Below, piece by piece: positions 33,174 to 41,181 of a stretch of 45,063 nucleotides of DNA. The DNA is from CALXOD01 sp964402715. Lineage in GTDB: Bacteria; Verrucomicrobiota; Lentisphaeria; Victivallales; Victivallaceae. Position 1 is the stretch's first letter; each line of letters begins with the position of its first letter. The position numbers were made by a program, and so were the translations under genes. The stretch is from contig CAYODJ010000017.1 of NCBI GenBank assembly GCA_964402715.1, positions 1-45,063 of the forward strand, read 5' to 3'. The notes under the pieces are model-generated. The model was not told where the DNA came from and searched no databases. It saw only the letters and a program-made list of their open reading frames with translations.

Positions 33174-33206
33174 TCGCCGCGTCCGCCCGGGGCTGCGCCG
33201 CGCCGT

Positions 33207-33235
33207 TTGACTCGGACGCGTGGACGGACTATATT
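33207..33235 (+). promoter_or_regulatory. Predicted promoter of the small lipoprotein gene
   Basis: TTGACT (33207-33212), 17 bp, TATATT (33230-33235), 90 bp before the start: one of the best sigma-70 matches in the window. Confidence 0.75.
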
Positions 33236-33324
33236 GCGTTCCGCGCGGCCGGGTCGGCCGCGGAGACGGGATCCGGAAACATCGAGGCCGCGCCGGGCGG
33301 CGGTTGCGGCGGGAGGATTGTGCG

Positions 33325-33771
33325 GTGAAGCTTCTTCTGCGGATTTGCATGACGGCGGGACTGGCCGCCGCGCTGCTGCCGGCGGCGGGGTGCGTGAGCG
33401 GACAGACCTCCGTGACGCGGATCACGCCTCCGGAACCGGAGCAGAGAGCGTCCGACGGTTCCCGCGCCGTGGCGAATCTGCTTGTCGAAAACCGCGGAGT
33501 CTACCTGTTCAACTGGCTTCCCGTATGGTCCGGAAATCCGTATCGGCCGAACCTCCGCAAGTATCATCTGTTTGAGGACGACATGCATCCGATTCATCTG
33601 AGATTCATGCTTGAACAGGCGGCGAGGAAGGCGGGGGCGGATCGCTACACCGACGAGGAAACCGTCGTCAACGAAACCGGGGCGTCGTCCCTCTGGCTGC
33701 TGTGGAGCCGCACGACGCGGATCACCGCGGTCGCCGTCGAAGGACGGGGCGGCCGGAATCCGGACGAATAG
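33325..33771 (+). CDS. Small predicted lipoprotein, function unknown
   Basis: A 148-residue protein with a GTG start at 33325 and GGAGG about 8 nt upstream. The N-terminus MKLLLRICMTAGLAAALLPAAGC is a lipoprotein signal with lipobox PAAGC; Cys23 would be acylated. The rest (VENRGVYLFNWLPVWSGNPYRPN, then MHPIHLRFMLEQAARKAGADRYTDEET) looks like the small outer-membrane or inner-face lipoproteins seen in several Gram-negative genomes, but I do not recognise a family. A longer in-frame extension to 33220 lies inside the promoter and is rejected. The tail is Gly/Arg-rich. It is convergent with yggS across 30 nt. Confidence 0.8.
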   Translation: MKLLLRICMTAGLAAALLPAAGCVSGQTSVTRITPPEPEQRASDGSRAVANLLVENRGVYLFNWLPVWSGNPYRPNLRKYHLFEDDMHPIHLRFMLEQAARKAGADRYTDEETVVNETGASSLWLLWSRTTRITAVAVEGRGGRNPDE

Positions 33772-33801
33772 CCGTCCGGCGCGGATCGTCCGAGGCCGTC
33801 T

Positions 33802-34524
33802 TCACCGCCGATCGGGGGCGGGGGACGGATCGGCCGCCGCCGCGTCCCGGCGGCCGAAGATGGCGGTTCCTATCCGGACGATCGTGGCGCCGTGCCGGAT
33901 GGCCGTGCGGTAGTCGGAGCTCATCCCCATGGACAGCTCGGGCAGGGAGCGGCGCAGACGTCTCTCCAGATCCTGCTTCAGACGGCTCGTTTCACCGAAG
34001 AAGCGATCCAGATCTTCCTCCGCGGCGTCCGCCGGCGCCATCGTCATCAGCCCGAGGAAATCCAGATTCCGCGCGTCCGCCGCGAGTTCGGCGAGGCGGA
34101 GAATCTCCTCCGGGGGGCAGCCGCTCTTCGACGGCTCCCCGGAGACGTTGACTTCCAGAAGGATTTTCGGACGTCTGGATTCCTCTCCGGCGATTCTGTC
34201 GATGCGTTCCAGCAGTGCGGGGGAGTTGACGGAATGAATGAACGCGGCCGTCCTGACCGCGCGGCGGACTTTGTTGGACTGCAGCTGTCCGATGAAATGC
34301 CATTCGATGTCGGACGGAAGGGACGAGGCTTTCTCCTCCAGTTCGGCGATGCGGCTCTCCCCGAACCGGCGGCATCCGTGGCGGTACAGCGCGGCTATGT
34401 CGCCGGCGGGGAACGTCTTGCTCACCGCGAGCAGCCGGACCGTCTCCGGATTCCGGCGGGACGCCTCCGCCTCGCGGCGGATCCGCTCCAGAATCTGATC
34501 GTATTGCCGGACGACATGCTGCAT
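33802..34524 (-). CDS. Pyridoxal-phosphate homeostasis protein (YggS/ProSC family)
   Basis: A 240-residue PLP-binding TIM-barrel protein. The PLP Lys lies in LLAVSKTFPAG (about residue 36), followed by HFIGQLQSNKV, SVNSPALLERI, VNVSGEPSKSG and GLMTMAPADAAEEDL; SMGMSSDYRTAIRHGATIVRIGTAIFG binds the phosphate. Members hold PLP and buffer its free level and have no known catalysis. The start ATG 34524 has GGTGATGG-like purines upstream. It is the last gene of a five-gene operon, 7 nt after cysE; the C-terminus is Ala/Pro-rich and may be disordered. Confidence 0.93.
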   Translation of the reverse strand: MQHVVRQYDQILERIRREAEASRRNPETVRLLAVSKTFPAGDIAALYRHGCRRFGESRIAELEEKASSLPSDIEWHFIGQLQSNKVRRAVRTAAFIHSVNSPALLERIDRIAGEESRRPKILLEVNVSGEPSKSGCPPEEILRLAELAADARNLDFLGLMTMAPADAAEEDLDRFFGETSRLKQDLERRLRRSLPELSMGMSSDYRTAIRHGATIVRIGTAIFGRRDAAAADPSPAPDRR

Positions 34525-34531
34525 CGCGCCA

Positions 34532-35473
34532 TCACCTGTCGTTCTTTCTGCAGAACCGTACCCTGTGCTCCGGGGGGCGGGCGGTGATTTTCGTGCCCGG
34601 AGGCAGGCTTTCGGTCAGCCAGACATTGCCGCCGATGACGCACTTCTCCCCGATTTCGATGTTTCCGAGCACGGTGGCGCCGGCGTAGATGATGACGTTG
34701 TCGCGCACGACGGGATGGCGTTTCACTCCCTTGACCAGGGCGCCGCAGGCGTCCTTCGGGAAAGAGAGCGCCCCCAGGGTCACGCCCTGGTAAATCCGCA
34801 CGTTGTCCCCGATTTCGGCGGTTTCGCCTATGACGACTCCGGTGCCGTGATCGATGAAGATGCCCTGTCCCAGCTTCGCCCCCGGATGAATGTCGATGCC
34901 GGTCTGCGTGTGGGCGTACTCGGTCATCATCCGCGGTATCAGCGGGATTTTCAGCAGATAGAGAACATGCGCCAGCCGCTGGATGGTGATGGCTTTTATG
35001 CACGGATAGGAAAGCACGATCTCGGCGGCCGACGTGGCGGCCGGGTCTCCGGTGTACGCCGCGGCCACGTCCAGCTTCATGGTTTCCCTGATGTCGGGCA
35101 GCGACAGCAGGAGAGTGCGGACCGCGACCCTGCTGCGCTCCGCGACGTCGCACTCCTCGCAGTCGGAATCCTGACAGCTGTACCGCACGGCGCGTGAAAT
35201 CTGATCGGAAAGCACGCCGCGCAGCTCCTGCAGCATCTCCGCGGTTTCGGCGCCCAGGGTGTCGCGACGGCGCTGTCTGCCGTCGAATCCCGGGAAGACC
35301 AGTTCGAGCAGCCGCGAGACGATGTCGAGCACTTCCTCCCTGCGCGGGAGATTGTGGTCTTCATGCAGATTGACGCCGACTCTGTCGGCATAGCTCCTGT
35401 CAATCCTGGCGACCAGCCCGTCCAGTTCCTCCGGCGAGAACACCGGAGGGAGGTTCTGACACTGTTGAGACAT
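34532..35473 (-). CDS. cysE: Serine O-acetyltransferase
   Basis: A 313-residue CysE making O-acetylserine from serine and acetyl-CoA, the first cysteine-synthesis step. An N-terminal helical domain (about 1-150) is followed by a left-handed beta-helix built from hexapeptide repeats: IDIHPGAKLGQGIFIDHGTGVVIGETAEIGDN, then GVTLG and VIIYAGATVLGNIEIGEKCVIGGN. The catalytic His-Asp pair is in HPGA and DHGT. The N-terminus is longer than in E. coli CysE (273 residues). It lies in the five-gene operon, 12 nt after yicC. Placing cysE next to a PLP carrier is sensible because cysteine synthase uses PLP; that is only context. Confidence 0.95.
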   Translation of the reverse strand: MSQQCQNLPPVFSPEELDGLVARIDRSYADRVGVNLHEDHNLPRREEVLDIVSRLLELVFPGFDGRQRRRDTLGAETAEMLQELRGVLSDQISRAVRYSCQDSDCEECDVAERSRVAVRTLLLSLPDIRETMKLDVAAAYTGDPAATSAAEIVLSYPCIKAITIQRLAHVLYLLKIPLIPRMMTEYAHTQTGIDIHPGAKLGQGIFIDHGTGVVIGETAEIGDNVRIYQGVTLGALSFPKDACGALVKGVKRHPVVRDNVIIYAGATVLGNIEIGEKCVIGGNVWLTESLPPGTKITARPPEHRVRFCRKNDR

Positions 35474-35485
35474 GAAAACGGCTCT

Positions 35486-36370
35486 TCACTCCACGTTCTG
35501 TATCTGTTCCCGGATTTTTTCGAGCTCCGACTTGAACTCGACCACCAGTTTCGAGATTTCCGAGCTTCCCGCCTTGTTTCCGAGAGTGGTGATTTCGCGG
35601 AACATCTCCTGCACCAGAAAATCCAGGCTGCGTCCGACCGGTTCGTCATGCCTGTCAAGGAAGGTTACGAACTGCGAAAAATGGCTCTCCATCCTGACGA
35701 TCTCCTCGGTGACGTCCGATCTGTCGGCGTAGAACAGCAGTTCGCGCAGCAGGCTCCCGTCGTCCGGATCGGAAATCAGATTTTCAGACTTCAGCTTTTC
35801 CAGGAGCCGGCGTCTGATCCGCTCGTTGACATCCGGAGCGAGCTCGCGGACGGCCGCGAGCTTGCGACGCAGCTCCTCCAGTCTCGCGCACAGATCCTCG
35901 TGCAGAACCGCGCCTTCCTTTTCTCTCATCCTCAGCGCGTCGTCCATGGCCTTTCTGACCGTCTGTTCGAATACTGACGCCACCCACCGGGCCTCCGCCG
36001 CCGCGGTCTCCTGACCGTCCAGAACGCCCGGGACGAGAAAAAGCGTCGCGGGATCGAACTTCGCCGTCGTCCTGAACCGCGCGCACAGATCGTCGCAGAC
36101 TGACGCCATCTCCTGCAGCAGGCCGCGGTTGACGCGCGCCGCCGGATTTCCGTTCAGTCCGGGGGTCACGGTCACCTTCAGGCTCACCGCGCCTCTGCGG
36201 AACCTCTCCCCGAGTATCCCGCGCGCACGGCGGTCCAGGTCGCCCGACTCGGGAGGAAGACTGACGTGGATTTCAAGCTGCTTGCGGTTGACGGAATTTA
36301 TTTCCACGCAGAGAGTCGTTCCGTCTGGCGACACGGCTTCGCCCCTCCCGAATCCGGTCATGCTCTTCAT
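35486..36370 (-). CDS. YicC-family endoribonuclease
   Basis: A 294-residue YicC protein. The N-terminus MKSMTGFGRGEA is the family signature, and the C-terminal DUF1732-like part has DRSDVTEEIVRMESHFSQF, GRSLDFLVQEMFREITTLGNKAG and the end IREQIQNVE. YicC members are RNA-processing endoribonucleases linked to stationary phase and stress. ATG 36370 is chosen because MKSMTGFGRG is the conserved start. It lies 1 nt after the stop of the lipoprotein gene upstream, so translational coupling is likely. Neighbours are cysE and yggS. Confidence 0.93.
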   Translation of the reverse strand: MKSMTGFGRGEAVSPDGTTLCVEINSVNRKQLEIHVSLPPESGDLDRRARGILGERFRRGAVSLKVTVTPGLNGNPAARVNRGLLQEMASVCDDLCARFRTTAKFDPATLFLVPGVLDGQETAAAEARWVASVFEQTVRKAMDDALRMREKEGAVLHEDLCARLEELRRKLAAVRELAPDVNERIRRRLLEKLKSENLISDPDDGSLLRELLFYADRSDVTEEIVRMESHFSQFVTFLDRHDEPVGRSLDFLVQEMFREITTLGNKAGSSEISKLVVEFKSELEKIREQIQNVE

Positions 36371-36371
36371 G

Positions 36372-37226
36372 TCACATCCTTTCCGCGGGGGAACAGACCT
36401 CCGGCTCCTCCGGCTCCTCCGGATCCGCTTCGTCAATTTCGTCAATGTCGTCCGCCGGCATGTCGGCGGGCAGGGGTCCGACGGTATGCAGCCGCAGATC
36501 GCCGGAGTCGACCTTGCCGCCGAAACGGATTTTGAACCCGGCCAGATCTTCCCAGGCGGTTCCGCAGATCACGGTGACCGCCTCCTGATTCTCCGCGTCT
36601 CCCCACACCATCGAAAGCTGGATCGGTTCCGGCCGGTCGTCGATCTGATCGCCGTGATCGCCGCCGTCCGTCCGGCCGCCTCCGGACGCCGCGTCGTCGG
36701 AGTCCGGATCGAACGTGAAATCCGTCTGAACGAGCACCGGATCCGAGAAGCGCACCCGGTTGTATTCATGGCGGTCCAGTTCGAAAAACAGATTGTCAAG
36801 AGCGTATTTTCTCGCGGCGGCCACGGCGGCGAGACGCGTCTTCTCCGCAGGCGTGAACGTTCTGCGGAGCAGCCGGTCCGGATACCAGTCGTCCATGCGT
36901 CTGCTGCCGACGCCGAAGACCATGTAGGCGTCCTGACGGCCGGGAATCAGCCACGTGACGCATATCTGGTTGCGTTCGCTCACGGTGGACCACCCCCCCT
37001 TGTCGCCGCCGAAGATGTTCTCCGTCAGCAGAGTCGGCGGATTGTAGCGGACGAACGAGATCTCCAGCGGTGTGAGCTCCGGAGCGTTCGCCGTCAGAAA
37101 TTCTCTGGCGCGCTGCACCGCCATGTCCTGATGATAGGCGGCGCTTCTGCATCCGGCTACCGCCAGAACGACCGCGACCGCGACGCACGCCGCCAGCGAT
37201 CGGCGACCGACGGTCATTGTCATCAT
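36372..37226 (-). CDS. Predicted lipoprotein, function unknown
   Basis: A 284-residue protein. The N-terminus (MMTMTVGRRSLAACVAVAVVLAVAGC) is a signal with lipobox AVAGC at about residue 26; the protein is probably a periplasm-facing lipoprotein. The body is hydrophilic with no recognised domain, and an Asp/Gly-rich loop (DPDSDDAASGGGRTDGGDHGDQIDD) lies near residue 185. The C-terminus is highly acidic (DDIDEIDEADPEEPEEPEV). It sits in the operon with an epimerase and yicC. A role in envelope metabolism is possible; nothing in the sequence fixes it. Confidence 0.8.
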   Translation of the reverse strand: MMTMTVGRRSLAACVAVAVVLAVAGCRSAAYHQDMAVQRAREFLTANAPELTPLEISFVRYNPPTLLTENIFGGDKGGWSTVSERNQICVTWLIPGRQDAYMVFGVGSRRMDDWYPDRLLRRTFTPAEKTRLAAVAAARKYALDNLFFELDRHEYNRVRFSDPVLVQTDFTFDPDSDDAASGGGRTDGGDHGDQIDDRPEPIQLSMVWGDAENQEAVTVICGTAWEDLAGFKIRFGGKVDSGDLRLHTVGPLPADMPADDIDEIDEADPEEPEEPEVCSPAERM

Positions 37227-37239
37227 GAAGCTTCCGAGC

Positions 37240-38274
37240 TTAGAATTTTCCGTTGTTGACCTCGAAGTGCGTCGGTTTTCCGAACGAACGCCCTCCGCGC
37301 ATCAGCCAGTCCGCCTGCCATTCGATCATGGACGCCAGCGAGACGCGAGGATACCCGAAAAGTTTGATCGATTTGGCGGAATTGTTCAGGTAGCAGCGAT
37401 CCGCGCTGACGCCGGAATAGGTCACTTTCTTGTGCATGAGCTGCGCGAAGCGTTCGGCGATGTATTCGACGCCGACGGTCTCCGGCCCGGTGACGTTGAG
37501 CGGCGCCGCGGGACTGGCGGCCAGTCCCAGGGAGAGCAGCGCGATCCGGTTGGCGTCCCCCTGCCAGATCACGTTGAAATGACCGACGGTGTTGGTCACC
37601 GGCTCCTCGTTCCACACCTGCCTGCCGATGTCGTGCAGCACTCCGTAACGCAGATCGATCGCGTAGTTGAGACGGAAGAGCAGTACCTTGGTTCCGTACG
37701 TGCGCGAACAGTACTCGAAAATCCGTTCCCTGCCGAGGCACGACTGGGCGTATTCCCCGACGGGCAGCGGCGTCACCTCCTCCGTGCAGCCTCCGGTGTG
37801 GACGCCGACCAGCGGATAGACGCAGCCCGTGGAGAAGGCGGTGATTCTGCTGTCGCGGAACCGCTCGCCGACGATGCCGGGAACCAGGACGTTCATGGCC
37901 CATGTCTGGTTCTCAGCCCCTTCCGTGCCGAATTTCCTGCCGGCCATGTAGACGATGTTCTTGAAATCCGGAAGCCCCGCCACGGCCTTGCGGTCCATCA
38001 GATCGCAGCTGATGGTCTTGACTCCCCAGTTCTCCAGATGCTGTCTCGCCTCGGCGTTGCTGAAGCGCGAGACGCCGAACACGTCCTTCTTGACGCCCGC
38101 TTCGCGCACGGCGTTGACGGCGAGCCGGCCGAGGGTGGGGCCCATTTTGCCTCCGATGCCGAGGATGGCGACGTCGCCGTCGATTTTCTTCATGAAATCG
38201 ATCAGAGCCGGATCCGGAATCGAAAGAATCTCGTCAAGGACTTCCTCGTTATCGATGCGCTGCGGGTACGTCAT
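37240..38274 (-). CDS. NAD-dependent epimerase/dehydratase, unusual active site
   Basis: A 344-residue short-chain dehydrogenase of the extended (sugar epimerase) type. The Rossmann Gly motif is GIGGKMG (about residue 40), then VSCDLMD, YMAGRK and the catalytic region STGCVYPL...GEYAQSCLGRERIF. In classical members the Tyr is followed by xxxLys (YxxxK); here the corresponding run is YAQSC, so the Lys is absent. Relatives with the same SCLGRE segment may form a separate clade with changed chemistry. The substrate is probably a nucleotide sugar or related diol. It is first in the five-gene operon, with AGGAG about 9 nt upstream and a strong promoter at 38332-38360. Confidence 0.8.
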   Translation of the reverse strand: MTYPQRIDNEEVLDEILSIPDPALIDFMKKIDGDVAILGIGGKMGPTLGRLAVNAVREAGVKKDVFGVSRFSNAEARQHLENWGVKTISCDLMDRKAVAGLPDFKNIVYMAGRKFGTEGAENQTWAMNVLVPGIVGERFRDSRITAFSTGCVYPLVGVHTGGCTEEVTPLPVGEYAQSCLGRERIFEYCSRTYGTKVLLFRLNYAIDLRYGVLHDIGRQVWNEEPVTNTVGHFNVIWQGDANRIALLSLGLAASPAAPLNVTGPETVGVEYIAERFAQLMHKKVTYSGVSADRCYLNNSAKSIKLFGYPRVSLASMIEWQADWLMRGGRSFGKPTHFEVNNGKF

Positions 38275-38331
38275 TCCTGCACTCTCCTAATCGAAGTTTT
38301 CAGACACACAATCCTGCGATCCCCCTTTCTA

Positions 38332-38360
38332 ATAATACCGTGCAAATCACGTTTAGTCAA
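38332..38360 (-). promoter_or_regulatory. Predicted promoter of the epimerase-lipoprotein-yicC-cysE-yggS operon
   Basis: On the minus strand TTGACT (38355-38360), 17 bp, TATTAT (38332-38337), with a 50-60 nt leader to the start at 38274. Confidence 0.78.
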
Positions 38361-38416
38361 GCCTGCCGCCATGTTTTCGCCGGCGCCGGGAAATCGGGAC
38401 GGCCGGAAATCCGCCG

Positions 38417-38445
38417 TTGCAAAGTGCGCCGGAACGCAGTATATT
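38417..38445 (+). promoter_or_regulatory. Predicted promoter of nadD-rsfS-hypothetical
   Basis: TTGCAA (38417-38422), 17 bp, TATATT (38440-38445), 60 bp before the start. Confidence 0.72.
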
Positions 38446-38505
38446 CGTGCGTCGCGGACGGGAGCGCCGGACACGGGGGAGGAGAATGTCGTCGGGAGGC
38501 TGCGG

Positions 38506-39144
38506 ATGCTGAGGAAGGCGTTTCTGGGAGGCACGTTCGATCCGCCGCACTACGGACATCTCGCGCAGGCCGAGGCCGCCCTGTCGCTGCGGGTCACCGA
38601 CCGCGTGCTGATGGCGCCGGCGTTCGCGCCGCCGCACAAGAACGGTCTCGCTTTCGCCTCCTACGAGGACAGGGTGCGGATGCTGCGGCTGCTGACGGAC
38701 GGGAAGCCGGACATAGAGGTGTGCGAGGTGGAACGGGAGCTGGCCATGCTTCCGTCGTACACGTACGAGGTGATGGAAAAGCTGGCGGCGCGGGACGGCG
38801 GCTGCCGGCTGCAGCTGCTGATCGGCGGCGACAGCCTCGCGCAGCTGCACACATGGCATCGCGGACGGGAACTCGCCGAACGCTGGGAGGTGATCACCTA
38901 TCCGAGGAAGGGCGTCACGCCGGATCTGGATTTCCTCCGCCACCGCTGGCCGGAGCGTCTGGCCGAAAAACTGGCGGACGGGATTCTGGACGCCCCTTTT
39001 TTCGAAATATCTTCGACGGAGCTGCGAAAACTTATGGCAATCGGCGGAAAACTGGATAATTTTATTCCGGAGACGATCCGGGATTACGTGAAACTGCACC
39101 GGATCTATTGCGGATCCGTTCAGGGCGGAGCAGGAGGAATATGA
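38506..39144 (+). CDS. nadD: Nicotinate-nucleotide adenylyltransferase
   Basis: A 212-residue NadD, adenylating nicotinate mononucleotide to NaAD in NAD synthesis. GGTFDPPHYGHL (residues 8-19) is the T/HxGH nucleotidyl-transfer motif, FAPPHKNG and IGGDSLAQLHTWHR are substrate loops, and ISSTELRKL is the C-terminal signature. ATG 38506 has GGGAGG about 8 nt upstream. A longer in-frame extension has no ribosome site. It overlaps the rsfS start by ATGA (4 nt), a common nadD-rsfS arrangement. NaAD made here is also the LarB substrate. Confidence 0.94.
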   Translation: MLRKAFLGGTFDPPHYGHLAQAEAALSLRVTDRVLMAPAFAPPHKNGLAFASYEDRVRMLRLLTDGKPDIEVCEVERELAMLPSYTYEVMEKLAARDGGCRLQLLIGGDSLAQLHTWHRGRELAERWEVITYPRKGVTPDLDFLRHRWPERLAEKLADGILDAPFFEISSTELRKLMAIGGKLDNFIPETIRDYVKLHRIYCGSVQGGAGGI

Positions 39145-39536
39145 GCGGGACTGACGACGGGAGGATTTCGCCGAGGGAGCTTGCCGACTTCTGTGCGGCG
39201 GCGGTCAGGGAGAAGCTGGCCGAGCATGTGCTGCTGCTTCCGGTCGCGGAGCAGACTTCGATTGCGGATTATTTCGTGATCTGCACCGCGACCTCGGAGC
39301 CGCATCTGCAGGCGCTGTACGGATTCGTCGAAAGGCAGGTCAGAGACAGGTTCCGCGTCCGCGTCCATTCCAGATGCGGCAGCGCGAACGACGGCTGGAT
39401 GGTGCTCGATTTCTGTTCGGTGGTGGTGCATCTGATGACGGAGGCGGCGCGGACGCGGTACGACCTGGAGGGGATTTGGAGCGACACGCCGGATCGGGAC
39501 GCGGTGGCCCGGCTGGAGAGCCGCGGAGCCTGTTGA
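39141..39536 (+). CDS. rsfS: Ribosome silencing factor RsfS
   Basis: A 131-residue RsfS (Iojap/DUF143), which binds ribosomal protein L14 and blocks subunit joining when nutrients are short. The motifs SIADYFVICTATSEPHLQAL and DGWMVLDFCSVVVHLM match the family. AGGAGG lies 3-4 nt before ATG 39141. It overlaps nadD by 4 nt, a standard pairing. The C-terminus ends YDLEGIWSD with a short tail. Confidence 0.94.
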   Translation: MSGTDDGRISPRELADFCAAAVREKLAEHVLLLPVAEQTSIADYFVICTATSEPHLQALYGFVERQVRDRFRVRVHSRCGSANDGWMVLDFCSVVVHLMTEAARTRYDLEGIWSDTPDRDAVARLESRGAC

Positions 39537-39572
39537 GGTTCGGAATATGCGCAGGCAGGGGAGAATCTCGCT

Positions 39573-40208
39573 ATGAGCCGTTTTGCTCGTCCTAAGAGCG
39601 ACTGGAATGAATTTCAGTGGGAGAGCGAAATCCGCAGGGACGAAAAGAGAATCAGCTGCTATTTCCGCGAACTCGCCGGCTGTCTGGATCTTCCCGGCGA
39701 GGAGACCATGATCATCGACAGTCTGATGTCCCGTCCCGAACTGGTTCCTGCGGGCGCCGTCCGCGGACACTGGAGGATATGGGACGCGCTGGACGACGAC
39801 GGAGGGGACGACGGCGGCGACGACGACGACGAGGGCGACGGCCGCAGGTTCAGCGGAGAGCTGTCCGAGCAGATCGACAAGCTGGCCTGCGAATGGAACT
39901 GCGTGTTCGCGCTGCGCCTGCGGGAATCGCTGCGCAGCTTCGGTCTGGCGGTGAGCTGCGGGTTCGGAAAGACGCTGGCGAGAGTGGTCGATTTCGAGGA
40001 CACGGACGAACATGAGCTGCGTCCGCTGAAAGTCAGTCTGGGCAAGCGCGTGCTGTCGGATCTGAACGAACTGGTCGGCATGCTGCGCGATATCGGCGCG
40101 AGGCAGCGCGCTCTGCTGCCGCTGGTGCGGAATCTGGTGGATTCGCTGCAGCAGATACGGGAACGGATGGTGGCCGCCCTGTCCGGACTGCGGATGGAGA
40201 AGAGGTGA
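39573..40208 (+). CDS. Hypothetical protein with an acidic Asp/Gly linker
   Basis: A 211-residue protein I do not recognise. An N-terminal domain (1-68) is followed by an acidic Asp/Gly/Glu linker at about residues 71-91 and a helical C-terminal domain with SLGKRVLSDLNELVGMLRDIGARQRALLPLVRNLVDSLQQI. No signal peptide or membrane segment. A GGGGAG ribosome site lies about 9 nt upstream of ATG 39573. It follows rsfS by 36 nt and is probably co-transcribed with nadD-rsfS. The partner genes suggest a translation or NAD-linked role, but only by position. The linker GAC repeats could vary in length. Confidence 0.7.
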   Translation: MSRFARPKSDWNEFQWESEIRRDEKRISCYFRELAGCLDLPGEETMIIDSLMSRPELVPAGAVRGHWRIWDALDDDGGDDGGDDDDEGDGRRFSGELSEQIDKLACEWNCVFALRLRESLRSFGLAVSCGFGKTLARVVDFEDTDEHELRPLKVSLGKRVLSDLNELVGMLRDIGARQRALLPLVRNLVDSLQQIRERMVAALSGLRMEKR

Positions 40209-40298
40209 TCGTCCGGCGGCCCGGAGTCTCCGTGCGCCGCGGCGCCGGATCCGCATGAGACTTGCCGAGGCGGATTGATCCGATCGTCCGCGGAATCT

Positions 40299-40883
40299 CT
40301 ACAGAGACCCTTTGGTGGACAGCACTCCGCTGACGCGCGGATCGATCGCGGTCGCCTGATCCAGCGCTTTCGCGAATCCCTTGAAAATGGCCTCGAACGC
40401 GTGATGCACCTCGTCCGCACGGATCAGATCGATATGGAGATTCATGCCGGAGGACACCGCCAGTCCCTGGAAGAATTCATGGAAGAGACGGCTGTCGATG
40501 TCTTTCACCCACGGGGCGGGGGGAGCGACCTGATAGACCAGACAGGGACGTCCGGAAAGATCGACCGCGATTCTCGCGAGCGCCTCGTCCATCGGCGTCA
40601 GGGCGGAGCCGTAACGGGCGATTCCGTGCTTGTTGCCCAGCGCGCGCCGCAATGTCTCCCCCAGAGCCAGTCCGAGATCCTCCATGATGTGGTGATAGTC
40701 GACCTCCAGATCGCCGTGCGCATCCACCGTGAGATCGAAGAAGCCGTGTTTCGCGAACAGTCTCAGCATGTGATCCATGAACGGCACGGACGTGTCGATC
40801 TCCCCGGCTCCGCCGCCGTCCAGTTCCAGGCGCACAGCGACCCGGGTTTCCTCCGTGGTTCTGGTGAATTCGGCAAAACGCAT
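40299..40883 (-). CDS. hisB: Imidazoleglycerol-phosphate dehydratase
   Basis: A 194-residue monofunctional HisB, sixth step of histidine synthesis. The repeated Mn-binding motifs are complete: HMLRLFAKHGFFDLTV, VDYHHIMEDLGLALGE, TPMDEALARIAVD, DSRLFHEFFQGLA and DEVHHAFEAIFKGFAKAL. ATG 40883 is chosen because AGGAG lies about 10 nt upstream of it; an in-frame ATG at 40904 lies before that site. The promoter is at 40967-40995. No other his gene is in the window. It borders the low-GC restriction region. Confidence 0.95.
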   Translation of the reverse strand: MRFAEFTRTTEETRVAVRLELDGGGAGEIDTSVPFMDHMLRLFAKHGFFDLTVDAHGDLEVDYHHIMEDLGLALGETLRRALGNKHGIARYGSALTPMDEALARIAVDLSGRPCLVYQVAPPAPWVKDIDSRLFHEFFQGLAVSSGMNLHIDLIRADEVHHAFEAIFKGFAKALDQATAIDPRVSGVLSTKGSL

Positions 40884-40966
40884 GGCGATGTTCTCCTGTT
40901 GCATTCACGCTTTCCGTCGCGGATCACGGCGTCCGGTTCCGATCCCGCTCCGCGGACCCGCGGGGG

Positions 40967-40995
40967 AATGTACCTTAAGAACAGTCTTTTTTCAA
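40967..40995 (-). promoter_or_regulatory. Predicted promoter of hisB
   Basis: On the minus strand TTGAAA (40990-40995), 17 bp, TACATT (40967-40972), 84 bp before the start. No his attenuator peptide was seen. Confidence 0.65.
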
Positions 40996-41050
40996 CCGGA
41001 ATTACGGAGTTTCGGCGGGCGGAGGCGCGGGATTTTCTGAGAATTCCGGT

Positions 41051-41180
41051 CCGGAGAACTCCGGTTTTCCGCAATGCGTTTTCTTTGACGTCTATTCACC
41101 CTTTCCGGAATCTTCCTCGGCAACCATGGAAACCGACTGTTCTGCGGTCAAATCCGAATGATTTGCGGTTTTTAAACCGC
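41051..41180. other. Boundary region between hisB and hsdR with two hairpins
   Basis: CCGGA/TCCGG with a 4-nt loop (41051-41064), followed by TTTT, and GCGGTTT/AAACCGC with a 2-nt loop (41165-41180) are present. The second, 1-17 nt past the hsdR stop (41182), might terminate hsdR, but no good T-run follows on the minus strand. GC content drops rightward of about 41050. No integrase or direct repeat was found. Confidence 0.4.
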
Positions 41181-41181
41181 T

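Noticed and set aside
33220..33324. Upstream extension of the small lipoprotein gene
   Set aside because: It starts within the promoter spacer, so it cannot be transcribed from that promoter; the lipoprotein signal starts at 33325.
41165..41180. Hairpin after hsdR as a definite terminator
   Set aside because: On the minus strand the stem is followed by a mixed sequence rather than T residues; the loop would be only two bases.
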